A DNA stretch of 64,000 nucleotides from the NCBI GenBank assembly GCA_902629505.1, contig CACORF010000004.1, forward strand, positions 1-64,000. The letters run 5' to 3'. Below are positions 48,851-59,108 of the stretch, piece by piece. The notes under the pieces are model-generated. The model saw nothing but the letters and a program-made list of their open reading frames with translations, did not search any database and had not been told where the DNA came from. Source of the stretch: an uncultured Bacteroidota bacterium. GTDB lineage: Bacteria; Bacteroidota; Bacteroidia; Flavobacteriales; Flavobacteriaceae. The stretch's first letter is position 1. Each line of letters begins with the position of its first letter. Made by a program: the position numbers and the translations under genes.

Positions 48851-50098
48851 CTAGTAATGACATTTAGCACATTCAATTCCACCAAGCTGAGCAACAGTTA
48901 GTTTCTCAACACCATATTTCTTTGATAGTTCCTCGTGAACTTTTTGATAATATTCATTATCCTTGTCAACATTACTCTCTCTGTGACAATCTATACACCA
49001 GCCCATAGTTAATGGAGAATATTGATATAAAATTTCCATTTCTTCAACAGGTCCATGACATGTTTGACACTCAATTTTTGCGACTTGAGCATGTTGAGCA
49101 TGATTAAAGTATACAAAGTCTGGTAGATTGTGAATTCTTATCCATTTTACAGGTTGAGTGTTACCTGTGTAAACTTGATTTTCTTCATCCCATCCAACAG
49201 CACTGTATAACTTTTTAATCTCATTTGTGTAAAAATCCTTTGTATATCCGTTTTCTAAATCTTCTTCACCATTATATTCGCCAATATACTCATGGCAGTT
49301 CATACATACATTTAGTGAAGGTATTCCAGAGTGTTTAGAAACTCTTGCTGAAGAGTGACAGTACTTACATTCAATTTGATTTGCACCTGCATGAATTTTA
49401 TGAGAATAATGGATAGGTTGAATTGGAGCATATCCCTGATCAATTCCAATTTGCATTAAATAGCCGTAAGTAAAGTAAGCACTCGATAATAGAAATCCAA
49501 TTACTAATACAAACATTATAAATTGATTTTCTACAACAGCTTTCCACAGAGGCTTAATATTTCTTCTTGGCTCTGGCTCAATTTTAACACCACTTGCATT
49601 AGCAATTTTGATAAGTGTTCTTTGGACAAGAAATAACATTACTATTAAAATTGTGAAAATCACGATAGTAACTGCTAATATTATATTTACAGATATATCT
49701 GAACCCTGGCTTACTGTTTCTGCAGAAGTAGCGACTGCAGCTGCAGGTGCTGGTGGAGTATAATTAGTATATGCTAATATATTGTCGATTTGCTCATTTG
49801 AAAATTGAGGATAATTTGTCATAACCGCACGGTTATATTCCTCCCAAATAGCAACGGCTTGAGGGTCACCGTCTTTAATCATCTGCGTTCCATTCTTGAT
49901 CCACTTATATAGCCACTCTCTATCGTACTTTTCAGTTACACCTTTCAAGGCTGGACCAACAGCTTTTCTGTTTAGCTGATGACAAGCGGCACAATTTGCA
50001 TTAAATAAAGCTTTACCCGCTTGGACATCTTCTTCTTGAGAAAAACCAAAAGAAGGTAAAAGGAGTGTTACTAAAAGAATCCTTTTTAGGTGTAACAT
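48851..50098 (-). CDS. actA: ActA, multiheme cytochrome c (6 CxxCH) with N-terminal monoheme domain
   Basis: CAACH, CKYCH, CMNCH, CQTCH, CIDCH, CAKCH; signal peptide. Confidence 0.93.
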   Translation of the reverse strand: MLHLKRILLVTLLLPSFGFSQEEDVQAGKALFNANCAACHQLNRKAVGPALKGVTEKYDREWLYKWIKNGTQMIKDGDPQAVAIWEEYNRAVMTNYPQFSNEQIDNILAYTNYTPPAPAAAVATSAETVSQGSDISVNIILAVTIVIFTILIVMLFLVQRTLIKIANASGVKIEPEPRRNIKPLWKAVVENQFIMFVLVIGFLLSSAYFTYGYLMQIGIDQGYAPIQPIHYSHKIHAGANQIECKYCHSSARVSKHSGIPSLNVCMNCHEYIGEYNGEEDLENGYTKDFYTNEIKKLYSAVGWDEENQVYTGNTQPVKWIRIHNLPDFVYFNHAQHAQVAKIECQTCHGPVEEMEILYQYSPLTMGWCIDCHRESNVDKDNEYYQKVHEELSKKYGVEKLTVAQLGGIECAKCHY

Positions 50099-50164
50099 CA
50101 GTTAGGGGCGATAAAGTTTTTCTTCATGATAATCAAAGTGAATTTATACACTTTTTAAACACAG

Positions 50165-50204
50165 CAAATTTACGTCATAAACGTCATTTTAGAAACTCTA
50201 AAAT
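50165..50204 (-). promoter_or_regulatory. candidate act/cox operon promoter: TAAATTTG, two ACGTCAT repeats and ATTTTAGA-aac-TCTAAAAT palindrome
   Basis: Direct read of the actA upstream gap. Confidence 0.55.
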
Positions 50205-50276
50205 CAACTATTATTTAATTTATAATCATTCTAAATAACAAGTTAAATCATTTTGTTAAATTTGAGAAATATATTT

Positions 50277-50657
50277 ATGTTAAAAATTCCAATTTTACTT
50301 GTATTTATGGGGGTTTACTTATGTAGCAATTCACTTTATAGTCAGGAAAATTCTATAAGATATAATGATACCCTTACAAAGAAATTTTATGATTTAAAAA
50401 AGGATTACAGTAAGAGAGTTTATGAGTCAACTTTTTACACTATTCAAATCTATTATGGGGGTCTTGAAGATGCAGATTCTATTCTTGAGGATTTTAGAGA
50501 AAATTATCAAGAAATTAAATCAAATTTGATTTTTGAAACTCCAAATTATAAAGTTAGAATTGGAGAGTACAAAGATATAAATATTGCCTCTCAAAAATTA
50601 GAGGAGATTCGGAGAATTTATCCAAGCTCTTTTATAATAAAACTTTCTGATTTATAA
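50277..50657 (+). CDS. SPOR-domain secreted protein
   Basis: Signal peptide ending SLYSQ, FYTIQIYYGG...YKVRIGEYKDINIASQKLEEIRRIYPSSFII; ATG at 50277 preferred. Confidence 0.82.
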   Translation: MLKIPILLVFMGVYLCSNSLYSQENSIRYNDTLTKKFYDLKKDYSKRVYESTFYTIQIYYGGLEDADSILEDFRENYQEIKSNLIFETPNYKVRIGEYKDINIASQKLEEIRRIYPSSFIIKLSDL

Positions 50658-53153
50658 TTTTCTTTTTATTGCAACTTCTTGGTAACATTGAATAGTGTCA
50701 CCTTCAACTAAATCATTGAACTCATCAATTTGAATACCACAATCATAGCCTTTTGCAACTTCTTTAACATCATCTTTAAATCTTTTTAGTGAAAGTAATT
50801 TCCCTTCAAAAATAACTTCATCGGATCTTACAACTCTCACATTTGAATTACGAAATATTTTTCCAGAGGTAACCATACATCCAGCTATAGTTCCAATTCT
50901 TGAAATTTTAAATGTCTCCCTAACTTCAGCCTCACCAGTACTTTCTTCTTTCATTTCAAGAGAAAGCATCCCCTCCATTGCATCTTTTAAATCGTTAATT
51001 GCATCATATATAATTGAATAAAATCTTATATCAATTTGTTCTTTTTCTGAAAGCTTTCTAGCACTATCAGTAGGCTTAACATTGAATCCTACAATTATAG
51101 CTTCGGATGCAGAGGCAAGTAAAACATCAGACTCAGTAATTGCTCCAACACCTTTAAAAATTATATTAACTTGAATTTCCTCAGTTGATAAATTTTCAAA
51201 TGAGTCTGTAAGTGCCTCAACTGAGCCATCAACATCTCCTTTAATAATTACATTGAGTTCCTTAAAGTCACCAATTGCAATTCTTCTGCCAATTTCGTCA
51301 AGAGTTAATTGTTTTTGAGTTCTAACATTTTGTTCTCTGACTAATTGTGTTCTTTTTGAGGCAATTAATTTAGCTTCTTTCTCATCTTCCAAGACCTTAA
51401 ATGGGTCACCGGCTTGGGGAGCTCCATCAAGTCCAAGTACAGACACAGGAGTTGAGGGTGTTGCAATTTTTAATGTTTTTCCTCCTTCATCAAACATTGC
51501 TTTTACTTTTCCACTAGTTTTTCCCGCTAACAAGTAATCACCTATTTTAAGGGAGCCATTTTGGACTAGCATTGTTGACACATAACCTCTACCCTTATCT
51601 AAATATGCTTCTAATACTGAACCTGTTGAGTTTTTATCTGGATTAGCTTTTAAATCCATAATCTCTGCTTCAAGTAAAACTTTTTCAAGAAGCGAGTCTA
51701 TACCTTTTCCATTTATAGCTGAAATATCTTGAGATTGAATCTTTCCACCCCAGTCCTCCACAACAAGATTCATTGATGCTAATGATTCTTTAACCTTATC
51801 TGGGTTAGCTCCCTCTTTATCAATTTTATTAATTGCAAATATGATCGGAACACCTCCAGCTTGTGCATGGCTAATTGCCTCTTTAGTCTGTGGCATTATG
51901 CTATCATCTGCAGCAATTACAATGATAACTATATCAGTTATTTGAGCTCCTCTCGCTCTCATAGCAGTAAATGCCTCATGACCGGGTGTATCAAGAAAAG
52001 TAATTTTTTTTGAATTATTAACTAAAACAGAATAAGCACCAATGTGTTGGGTAATTCCACCTGATTCTCCTTCAGTTACGGAGGAATTTCTTATATAATC
52101 TAGAAGAGATGTCTTACCATGATCAACATGCCCCATAACTGTTACAATTGGTGGTCTTTCTTTTAAAAATTTTGGATCGTCTTCTTCTACGACTTCATCT
52201 TTATCTTCTTCTATATCAGTTTTGATAAATTTTAATTGATAACCAAACTCATCTGCTACCACAGAAAGAGTTTCAGCATCTAGTCTTTGATTCATAGTAA
52301 CCATTATACCCAGTGTCATACATGCAGAGATAATATCGTTTGTTGTTACATCCATTAGAGTAGCAATTTCACCAACTGTAATAAATTCTGTTATTTTTAT
52401 GATCTTACTTTCTTTTTCAAGCAAAGCCTCTTCTTCTTCAGATTGAATTTTTCTTTGATCTCTTTTATCTTTTCGATATTTTGCTCCTTTAGATTTTGAA
52501 GATTTCCCTTGAAGTTTTTCTAATGTCTCTCTAATCTGTTTTTGAATTTCATCGTCAGTAGGTTCAACTTTTTGGTTAATAGCTTGTTTTTTATTTTTAT
52601 TAAACTTGCTTGCTGAATCTTTTGGTTGTGAAACATCCTTACTAATTCTTTTTCTTCTTCTCTTTTTTGATTCTTCTACTTTATTTTCTTTTTTCTTTAT
52701 TGAGTCAAGATCAATCACCTCACCAGTCTTTTTTATACCTGAAAGTTTTTGGAAATTGGTTTGAATTTTAGATGAGGTACTATCGTCTGAAGGTGGTTCA
52801 ATTTTCAAGTCTTCACCTTTATCATTATCTGCAGAATCTTTTTCTGTAGTTGATCCAGTTATTTCAGTTTTTATCTCCAAAATGTCCTCAGTCTTCATCT
52901 CCTCTACTTGCTTCTCCTCTGCCTGTTTCTCCTCTAATTCTTTTCTTTTCTTTGTGTTTATTTCTTCTAATTTGTCTTTATCAGATTTATCAGTTTGAAA
53001 CTCATCGAGCAAAAGGTCATATATGTCTTGATCAATTTTTGATGTCGGTCTTGGTTCAATTTCAATTTTTTTTGAACCCAAAAACTCAACAGCTCTGTCT
53101 AGAGATATATTTAATTCCTTAAGTACTTTATTTAACCTTATTGGTGATGGCAT
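50652..53153 (-). CDS. infB: translation initiation factor IF-2
   Basis: RPPIVTVMGHVDHGKTSLLDYIR, FLDTPGHEAFTAMRARGAQITDI, K/E-rich N-terminus. Confidence 0.97.
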   Translation of the reverse strand: MPSPIRLNKVLKELNISLDRAVEFLGSKKIEIEPRPTSKIDQDIYDLLLDEFQTDKSDKDKLEEINTKKRKELEEKQAEEKQVEEMKTEDILEIKTEITGSTTEKDSADNDKGEDLKIEPPSDDSTSSKIQTNFQKLSGIKKTGEVIDLDSIKKKENKVEESKKRRRKRISKDVSQPKDSASKFNKNKKQAINQKVEPTDDEIQKQIRETLEKLQGKSSKSKGAKYRKDKRDQRKIQSEEEEALLEKESKIIKITEFITVGEIATLMDVTTNDIISACMTLGIMVTMNQRLDAETLSVVADEFGYQLKFIKTDIEEDKDEVVEEDDPKFLKERPPIVTVMGHVDHGKTSLLDYIRNSSVTEGESGGITQHIGAYSVLVNNSKKITFLDTPGHEAFTAMRARGAQITDIVIIVIAADDSIMPQTKEAISHAQAGGVPIIFAINKIDKEGANPDKVKESLASMNLVVEDWGGKIQSQDISAINGKGIDSLLEKVLLEAEIMDLKANPDKNSTGSVLEAYLDKGRGYVSTMLVQNGSLKIGDYLLAGKTSGKVKAMFDEGGKTLKIATPSTPVSVLGLDGAPQAGDPFKVLEDEKEAKLIASKRTQLVREQNVRTQKQLTLDEIGRRIAIGDFKELNVIIKGDVDGSVEALTDSFENLSTEEIQVNIIFKGVGAITESDVLLASASEAIIVGFNVKPTDSARKLSEKEQIDIRFYSIIYDAINDLKDAMEGMLSLEMKEESTGEAEVRETFKISRIGTIAGCMVTSGKIFRNSNVRVVRSDEVIFEGKLLSLKRFKDDVKEVAKGYDCGIQIDEFNDLVEGDTIQCYQEVAIKRKL

Positions 53154-53162
53154 ATTTACAAT

Positions 53163-54395
53163 TTAATCTTCAAATTCCTCTTTTAAAATTTTTAAAACAT
53201 CTGAGACTGTTTCTTCTTCAAGATCAGTTCTTTTAACAAGATCCTCTTCACTTAACTCTAAAACACTCTTAGCGGTATCAAGTCCAACTTTTCTAAATTC
53301 TTCAATAACCCATGCGTCAATTTCATCTTTGAACTCTGTAAGTTCAACATCTTCTTCTGCACCTTCTCTGTATACATCGATTTCATATCCAGTTAGTCTG
53401 CCAGCAAGTCTTATATTATGTCCTCCTTTTCCAATAGCTCTCGAAACCTCATCGGGATTTAGATAAACCTGAACTGTTTTTTTCTCTTCATCAATATTTA
53501 GAGAATTCACTTTCGCCGGGCTTAATGCTCTTGTTATAAATAACTGAGTATTATTTGTGTAATTGATCACATCTATATTTTCATTCCCTAACTCCCTTAC
53601 TATTCCGTGTATTCTAGAACCTTTCATTCCCACACACGCTCCTACAGGGTCAATTCTATCATCATATGAGTCAACAGCGACTTTTGCCTTTTCACCTGGA
53701 ATTCTTACCGCTTTTTTTATAGTAATTAATCCATCGAAAACTTCTGGAATTTCTTGTTCAAATAATTTTTCTAAGAAAAGAGGTGAGGTTCTTGAGAATA
53801 TTATCCTTGGTTTATTCCCCCTTAACTCAACATTTTCAATTACACCTCTTACGTTATCTCCCTTTCTAAAAAAGTCCTTAGGTATTTGCCTATCTTTTGG
53901 CATTATTAATTCATTTCCATCATCATCTAAAAGAATAACTTCTCTTGCTCTTACATGATGCACCTCAGCAGTAAAGATTTCTCCAACTCTATCCTTGAAC
54001 TGATTAAATATGTTATTACTGTCGTGCTCAAAAACTTTTGCAACAAGGTTCTGTCTTAGTGATTGAATTGATCTCCTTCCTAGATCTATTAGCTTAAATT
54101 CCTCAGAAACTTCTTCTCCAACTTCAAAGTCAGGTTCAATTTTAACTGCTTCCTTAAGTTCAATCTCTGCATTTGGGTCCTCAACTTGACCATCTTTAAC
54201 AACTATCCTATTTCTCCATATTTCTAAGTCTCCTTTGTCAGGGTTGATGATAATATCGAAATTCTCATCGGTTCCATATTTTCTAGTAAGAGTATTTCTA
54301 AATACCTCCTCTAGTATAACCATCAAGGTTACTCTATCGATTAACTTTTCGTCTTTGAATTCAGAAAAGGAATCTAATAATGATATATTTTCCAT
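53163..54395 (-). CDS. nusA: transcription termination/antitermination protein NusA
   Basis: S1 and KH domains: VGACVGMKGSRIHGIVRELGNENIDVI, AIGKGGHNIRLAGRLTGYEIDV. Confidence 0.96.
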   Translation of the reverse strand: MENISLLDSFSEFKDEKLIDRVTLMVILEEVFRNTLTRKYGTDENFDIIINPDKGDLEIWRNRIVVKDGQVEDPNAEIELKEAVKIEPDFEVGEEVSEEFKLIDLGRRSIQSLRQNLVAKVFEHDSNNIFNQFKDRVGEIFTAEVHHVRAREVILLDDDGNELIMPKDRQIPKDFFRKGDNVRGVIENVELRGNKPRIIFSRTSPLFLEKLFEQEIPEVFDGLITIKKAVRIPGEKAKVAVDSYDDRIDPVGACVGMKGSRIHGIVRELGNENIDVINYTNNTQLFITRALSPAKVNSLNIDEEKKTVQVYLNPDEVSRAIGKGGHNIRLAGRLTGYEIDVYREGAEEDVELTEFKDEIDAWVIEEFRKVGLDTAKSVLELSEEDLVKRTDLEEETVSDVLKILKEEFED

Positions 54396-54495
54396 TTACT
54401 TAACTTTATTTAAAAAAAAAGAGGGACATAATGTCGCCTCTGAAATATCAAAATGCTTGGCAAATTTATTATAAATTATTGATATAATAAAATTG

Positions 54496-54568
54496 TTGGC
54501 CTACTAGGGATCGAACCTAGACTCTTCTGGACCAAAACCAGACGTGTTGCCAGTTACACCATAGGCCA
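54496..54568 (-). tRNA. tRNA-Gln (anticodon TTG)
   Basis: Reverse complement TGGCCTATGGTGTAACTGGCAACACGTCTGGTTTTGGTCCAGAAGAGTCTAGGTTCGATCCCTAGTAGGCCAA; loop TTTTGGT. Confidence 0.95.
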
Positions 54569-54620
54569 ATTAGCTGCAAATTTAATTTATTTTTTTTTTT
54601 AAAAAATATATTTGTGAATT

Positions 54621-55871
54621 TTATTGATTAATACGATCAGGAACTGATCTTAATACTAATGAATTAAGTATGAATGACACTATTAGATAACATGACAAAA
54701 ACATCGTTATTGATGAATTATTTGTAAGAAATAGTTCTTCTTGAAAATATAATACCAGCATTCCTAATAGTATCCTTGTATACTCGAAATTGATTGACCA
54801 TTTATATCCATCCATTACTGATGAAAAGCTAAATATAGTGGAGAAGATTAATAAAAAATAACCTGTTTTATCAGCAAATGATAAATCAGCAAATGAGCTC
54901 AAAAATATATACAGTACGATATTTAAGGTCAGAAAATGGAATCCAACAAAAACTTTATGGATGAAAGTATATTCAAACTTATATTTTTCTTGATTGAAGA
55001 CATTTTCAACTTTAGTTCTAGGAACCTTTTTAACGACATCTTTTGGTCTCCATCCAGTTGGCATAAACCATATTTTAAGCTTGTCTTTTACACTACTAGT
55101 ATACCATGCATCCTGAGCAAGGAACCATAAATGTTGGAAATTTATTAAAATTGGATTCCAAGTCCTTACAGGTTTTAATGTTCCATATACACAAGGCACA
55201 TCATCTAGTTCTTCTTGAAATGTTCCAAATGCTCTATCCCATATACAGAAAATTGCAGCTAAATTCTTGTCAATATATTCTTTGTTTATTGCATGATGTA
55301 CTCTATGCTGAGATGGAGTTACTAAAATATATTCTAGCCAACCAAGCTTGCCAATATGTCTTGTGTGATACCAAAACTGACCAAATAGATGTAGTGGTCC
55401 GAGAACACTTATCATTTTGGGCGGCACTCCTAAAAGAGCTGCTGGAACTAAAAATAGAATTCCAATGCCAAGGTTATTTGTTATACTCTGTCTAAGTGCA
55501 CACGCAAGATTAAATTCTTCACTACTATGATGTATTACATGCATATTCCAAAAAATATTAATTGAATGCTTTAGTCTATGATGACAATAACTTGCAAAGT
55601 CTACACAAACAAAAGCAATAAAGTAGAGAAGAATGCTCTCCTCAAGTTCTATAACTTTTAATCTTTCATAAAAGTATGGATACGAGAATATAATTATACC
55701 TAAGCCTAAAATATCAACCATTAAATTAGTGAATCCTGAACTCAGACTTGAAATGGTATCCATATATGAGTGTTTAAGATCATTTTTCCATACACCATAG
55801 GATATTTCAACAATAATCAAAACAAGAAAAATTGGAATTGTTATTAATAAGATGTTTGCGTAGGTATCCAT
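54621..55871 (-). CDS. sterol desaturase/fatty acid hydroxylase family, alkylglycerol monooxygenase-like
   Basis: Di-iron His motifs HHRLKH, HVIHHSSEEFNLACALRQS, TPSQHRVHHAINKEYIDKN; multi-TM. Confidence 0.87.
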   Translation of the reverse strand: MDTYANILLITIPIFLVLIIVEISYGVWKNDLKHSYMDTISSLSSGFTNLMVDILGLGIIIFSYPYFYERLKVIELEESILLYFIAFVCVDFASYCHHRLKHSINIFWNMHVIHHSSEEFNLACALRQSITNNLGIGILFLVPAALLGVPPKMISVLGPLHLFGQFWYHTRHIGKLGWLEYILVTPSQHRVHHAINKEYIDKNLAAIFCIWDRAFGTFQEELDDVPCVYGTLKPVRTWNPILINFQHLWFLAQDAWYTSSVKDKLKIWFMPTGWRPKDVVKKVPRTKVENVFNQEKYKFEYTFIHKVFVGFHFLTLNIVLYIFLSSFADLSFADKTGYFLLIFSTIFSFSSVMDGYKWSINFEYTRILLGMLVLYFQEELFLTNNSSITMFLSCYLIVSFILNSLVLRSVPDRINQ

Positions 55872-55955
55872 AAATATTAATTAAAGTATAATCTTATTAT
55901 ATATATATGATATTCAAATATTTTATTTTATTTTGGATTTGTAAATATATCAATT

Positions 55956-58900
55956 ATGAAAATAAAAAAAATATTTAATCTTATAATGATTGTTGGACTT
56001 GCTGTTTTATCGTCAAACACAAGTGTTTACTCTCAAAAAAAATCAAAAAAAAATTCAGTAACATTTGACAAAGCTCTTCATGAGTCAGTTGAATATAGAG
56101 AAATAGGTCCTTTTAGAGGAGGACGTTCAGCAGCAGTTGTAGGAGTTCCTGGTAATCCAAAACTATTTTATTTTGGTGCAACAGGAGGTGGTGTCTGGAA
56201 AACTGAAGACGGTGGTGAAACCTACGAAAACATTTCTGATGGTTACTTTGGAGGAAGTATTGGTTCAATTGCAATTGCTAAAAATGATCCCAATGTAATT
56301 TATGTTGGTGGTGGTGAGGTAACAATTAGAGGAAATGTTTCATCAGGCTATGGAGTATTTAAGAGTGTAGATGCTGGAAAGACATGGACTTTTTCAGGTC
56401 TTCCAAACTCTAGACATATTCCAAGAATAGTTATAGACCCATATAATAATGATATAGTTTATGCAGCAGTGTTAGGAAACCTATACAAGCCTACTCAGAA
56501 TAGAGGTGTCTACAAATCTATTGATGGAGGTGCTACATGGAAAAAAGTGCTTTATGCAAATGATTTATCAGGTGCATTTGAAATCGTACTTGACCCAAAT
56601 AATTCAAGAGTACTTTATGCATCAACATGGAGGGTGCAGAGAACACCTTCAAGTTTGAGTAGTGGTGGTGAAGGGTCAGATCTTTGGAAAAGTATAGACA
56701 GTGGAGAGAGCTGGACAAAGATTACTACTAACTCAGGTTTTCCTACAGGTGTAATTGGTGTAATCGGAGTGACCGTGTCGCCTGTTAACTCAGATAGAGT
56801 ATGGGCTATAGTTGAGAATCAAGATAAAGGAGGTGTATACAGATCTGATGATGCAGGTGATACTTGGACTTATACTAATAGTAGTCGATCTCTCAGACAA
56901 AGAGCTTGGTACTATTCAAAGATATATGCTGATACTCAAGATATTGATGGTGTCTATGTTATGAATGTAGCCTATCATTTCTCAGATGATGGTGGTAAAA
57001 CTTTTAAGTCAAGTAATGCTCCTCATGGAGATCATCATGACTTATGGATAGCACCTGAAGATAATAATAGACTTATTATCGGTGATGATGGAGGAGCTCA
57101 AGTTTCATATGATAAAGGAAAAACTTGGAGTACATATTATAATCAACCAACTGCACAATATTATAGAGTAACAACAGATAACTCTTTTCCATATAGAATT
57201 TATGTTGCACAACAAGATAATTCAACTCAAAGAGTAAGACACAGAAGTCTTGGATATAGTATAAGTGAGGATGACTGGGAGAGTACTGCAGGAGGAGAAT
57301 CAGGACATATAGCTATTGATCCAAATAATAATGAAATTGTTTATGGTGGAAGTTATTTAGGTTTTCTACAAAGAAGAAATCATGAAAAACAAACGTCAAG
57401 AACAATTAACGTATGGCCAATCACTACTCTAGGAGAGGGAGCTGAAGCTATGAAATACAGATTTAATTGGAATTTTCCTATAGCTTTTAGTAAGCATGAT
57501 TCATCTAAACTTTATACTTTTTCAAATCAAGTACACCTTACCACAGATGAGGGACATAGTTGGGAAACAATTAGCCCAGACTTAACTAGAAATGATAAAT
57601 CTAAACTTGTATCCTCAGGTGGCCCAATAACACAAGATAATACTGGTGTTGAATACTATGCAACAATTTTTGCAGTTGATGAATCTCCACTTCAAGAAGG
57701 ACTAATGTGGGTAGGAAGCGACGATGGATTAATTCATTTGACAAAAGATGGAGGTGCTACATGGGAAAATGTAACTCCAAAGAAAATGCCAGATTGGATG
57801 ATGATAAATAGTATTGATGCTTCATCGTTTGACTCTGGAACAGCATACGTTGCTGGGACTAGATATAAACTTGGTGACTTTACACCATATCTATATGTTA
57901 CTGAAGACTATGGAAAAAACTGGAAGCTTATAACAAATGGAATTGAAAATGAACATTTTACTAGAGTTTTAAGATCAGATAAATCAAATAAAAACATATT
58001 ATATGCCGGAACTGAAACTGGAATGTATATTTCGTATGACAAAGGAAATAGTTGGAATAAATTTCAAAAAAATCTACCAATTGTTCCAATAACAGATCTT
58101 ACAATTAAAGACAACTCATTAATTGTAGCAACTCAAGGAAGAAGTATATGGATGATTGATGACTTGACTGTAATTCATCAACTAACTTCATCTACTGATG
58201 AGGTGAAACTTTACAAACCAAAGGACTCTTACAGAATGAGAGGAGCTGGAGGGAGAAAGTCTTTGACGGCTGGAACAAATCTTCCAAATGGTGTAATTGT
58301 TCATTATTTCATTCCAAATTTTGATAAAGAGAATGATCAAGTGAAACTATCAATTCATCAAGTCGATGGGACAATCATTAAGGAATTTTCAAACAAGAGT
58401 AAACAGAATTCACTGAAAGTTAAAAATGGTGGTAATTCATTTGTGTGGAACATGAAATATCCTGGAGCAAAACGACTGGATAATATGGTGCTTTGGGGAG
58501 CAGATTTTTCAGGAGCTAAAGCAGTGCCTGGAGATTATATTGTAAAATTAAAAGTCAATGACGATGAAATGACTCAAAACTTTACAATCCATAAAGATCC
58601 AACTTCAGAAGGTTCTATGGATGACATTAAAGCACAATTTGAATTTGTAAATGAAATAAATGGAGTGGTTGATAAAGCTCATAAAGCTATTGAAAACATT
58701 AGAAATATGAAAGCAGACCTTAAAAAGTTTCAATCAAATTATGCTGATAATGAGTCTGCAAAAGATTTGATTAAAGAATCTAAGTCTATAATAGAGTCAA
58801 TAGATAAAATTGAAAATGAACTTTATCAAACAAAGAATCAGAGTAATCAAGATCCTCTTAATTATGGAGTTAAGTTAACTAATAATTTAGGGAACTTAAA

Positions 58901-59078
58901 CTCTGCTTTTAGAGGTGGTGATTTTGGACCAACAGTTCAAGATGTTCAGGTTAAAGATGAGTTAATTAAGAAAGTGAATGCTCAATTAACAAAGTATGAC
59001 AAAATTATTTCAGAGGATATTCCTAATTTTAACTCAAGCTTCAAAAAACTTGAATTAGATTATTTAAATGTTTTATAG
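55956..59078 (+). CDS. secreted VPS10/sortilin-like BNR-repeat (glycosyl hydrolase-like) protein
   Basis: Signal peptide; repeated DGG.TW / D.G.SW motifs. Confidence 0.88.
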   Translation: MKIKKIFNLIMIVGLAVLSSNTSVYSQKKSKKNSVTFDKALHESVEYREIGPFRGGRSAAVVGVPGNPKLFYFGATGGGVWKTEDGGETYENISDGYFGGSIGSIAIAKNDPNVIYVGGGEVTIRGNVSSGYGVFKSVDAGKTWTFSGLPNSRHIPRIVIDPYNNDIVYAAVLGNLYKPTQNRGVYKSIDGGATWKKVLYANDLSGAFEIVLDPNNSRVLYASTWRVQRTPSSLSSGGEGSDLWKSIDSGESWTKITTNSGFPTGVIGVIGVTVSPVNSDRVWAIVENQDKGGVYRSDDAGDTWTYTNSSRSLRQRAWYYSKIYADTQDIDGVYVMNVAYHFSDDGGKTFKSSNAPHGDHHDLWIAPEDNNRLIIGDDGGAQVSYDKGKTWSTYYNQPTAQYYRVTTDNSFPYRIYVAQQDNSTQRVRHRSLGYSISEDDWESTAGGESGHIAIDPNNNEIVYGGSYLGFLQRRNHEKQTSRTINVWPITTLGEGAEAMKYRFNWNFPIAFSKHDSSKLYTFSNQVHLTTDEGHSWETISPDLTRNDKSKLVSSGGPITQDNTGVEYYATIFAVDESPLQEGLMWVGSDDGLIHLTKDGGATWENVTPKKMPDWMMINSIDASSFDSGTAYVAGTRYKLGDFTPYLYVTEDYGKNWKLITNGIENEHFTRVLRSDKSNKNILYAGTETGMYISYDKGNSWNKFQKNLPIVPITDLTIKDNSLIVATQGRSIWMIDDLTVIHQLTSSTDEVKLYKPKDSYRMRGAGGRKSLTAGTNLPNGVIVHYFIPNFDKENDQVKLSIHQVDGTIIKEFSNKSKQNSLKVKNGGNSFVWNMKYPGAKRLDNMVLWGADFSGAKAVPGDYIVKLKVNDDEMTQNFTIHKDPTSEGSMDDIKAQFEFVNEINGVVDKAHKAIENIRNMKADLKKFQSNYADNESAKDLIKESKSIIESIDKIENELYQTKNQSNQDPLNYGVKLTNNLGNLNSAFRGGDFGPTVQDVQVKDELIKKVNAQLTKYDKIISEDIPNFNSSFKKLELDYLNVL

Positions 59079-59108
59079 TCATTAAAAAATTATTAATAAT
59101 TGACTGAT

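Noticed and set aside
53563-53958. 131-aa antisense ORF opposite nusA
   Set aside because: Low-complexity mirror frame of a conserved gene
55106-55495. 129-aa plus-strand ORF opposite the AGMO-like gene
   Set aside because: Lies entirely over a well-conserved hydroxylase coding region; no domain seen
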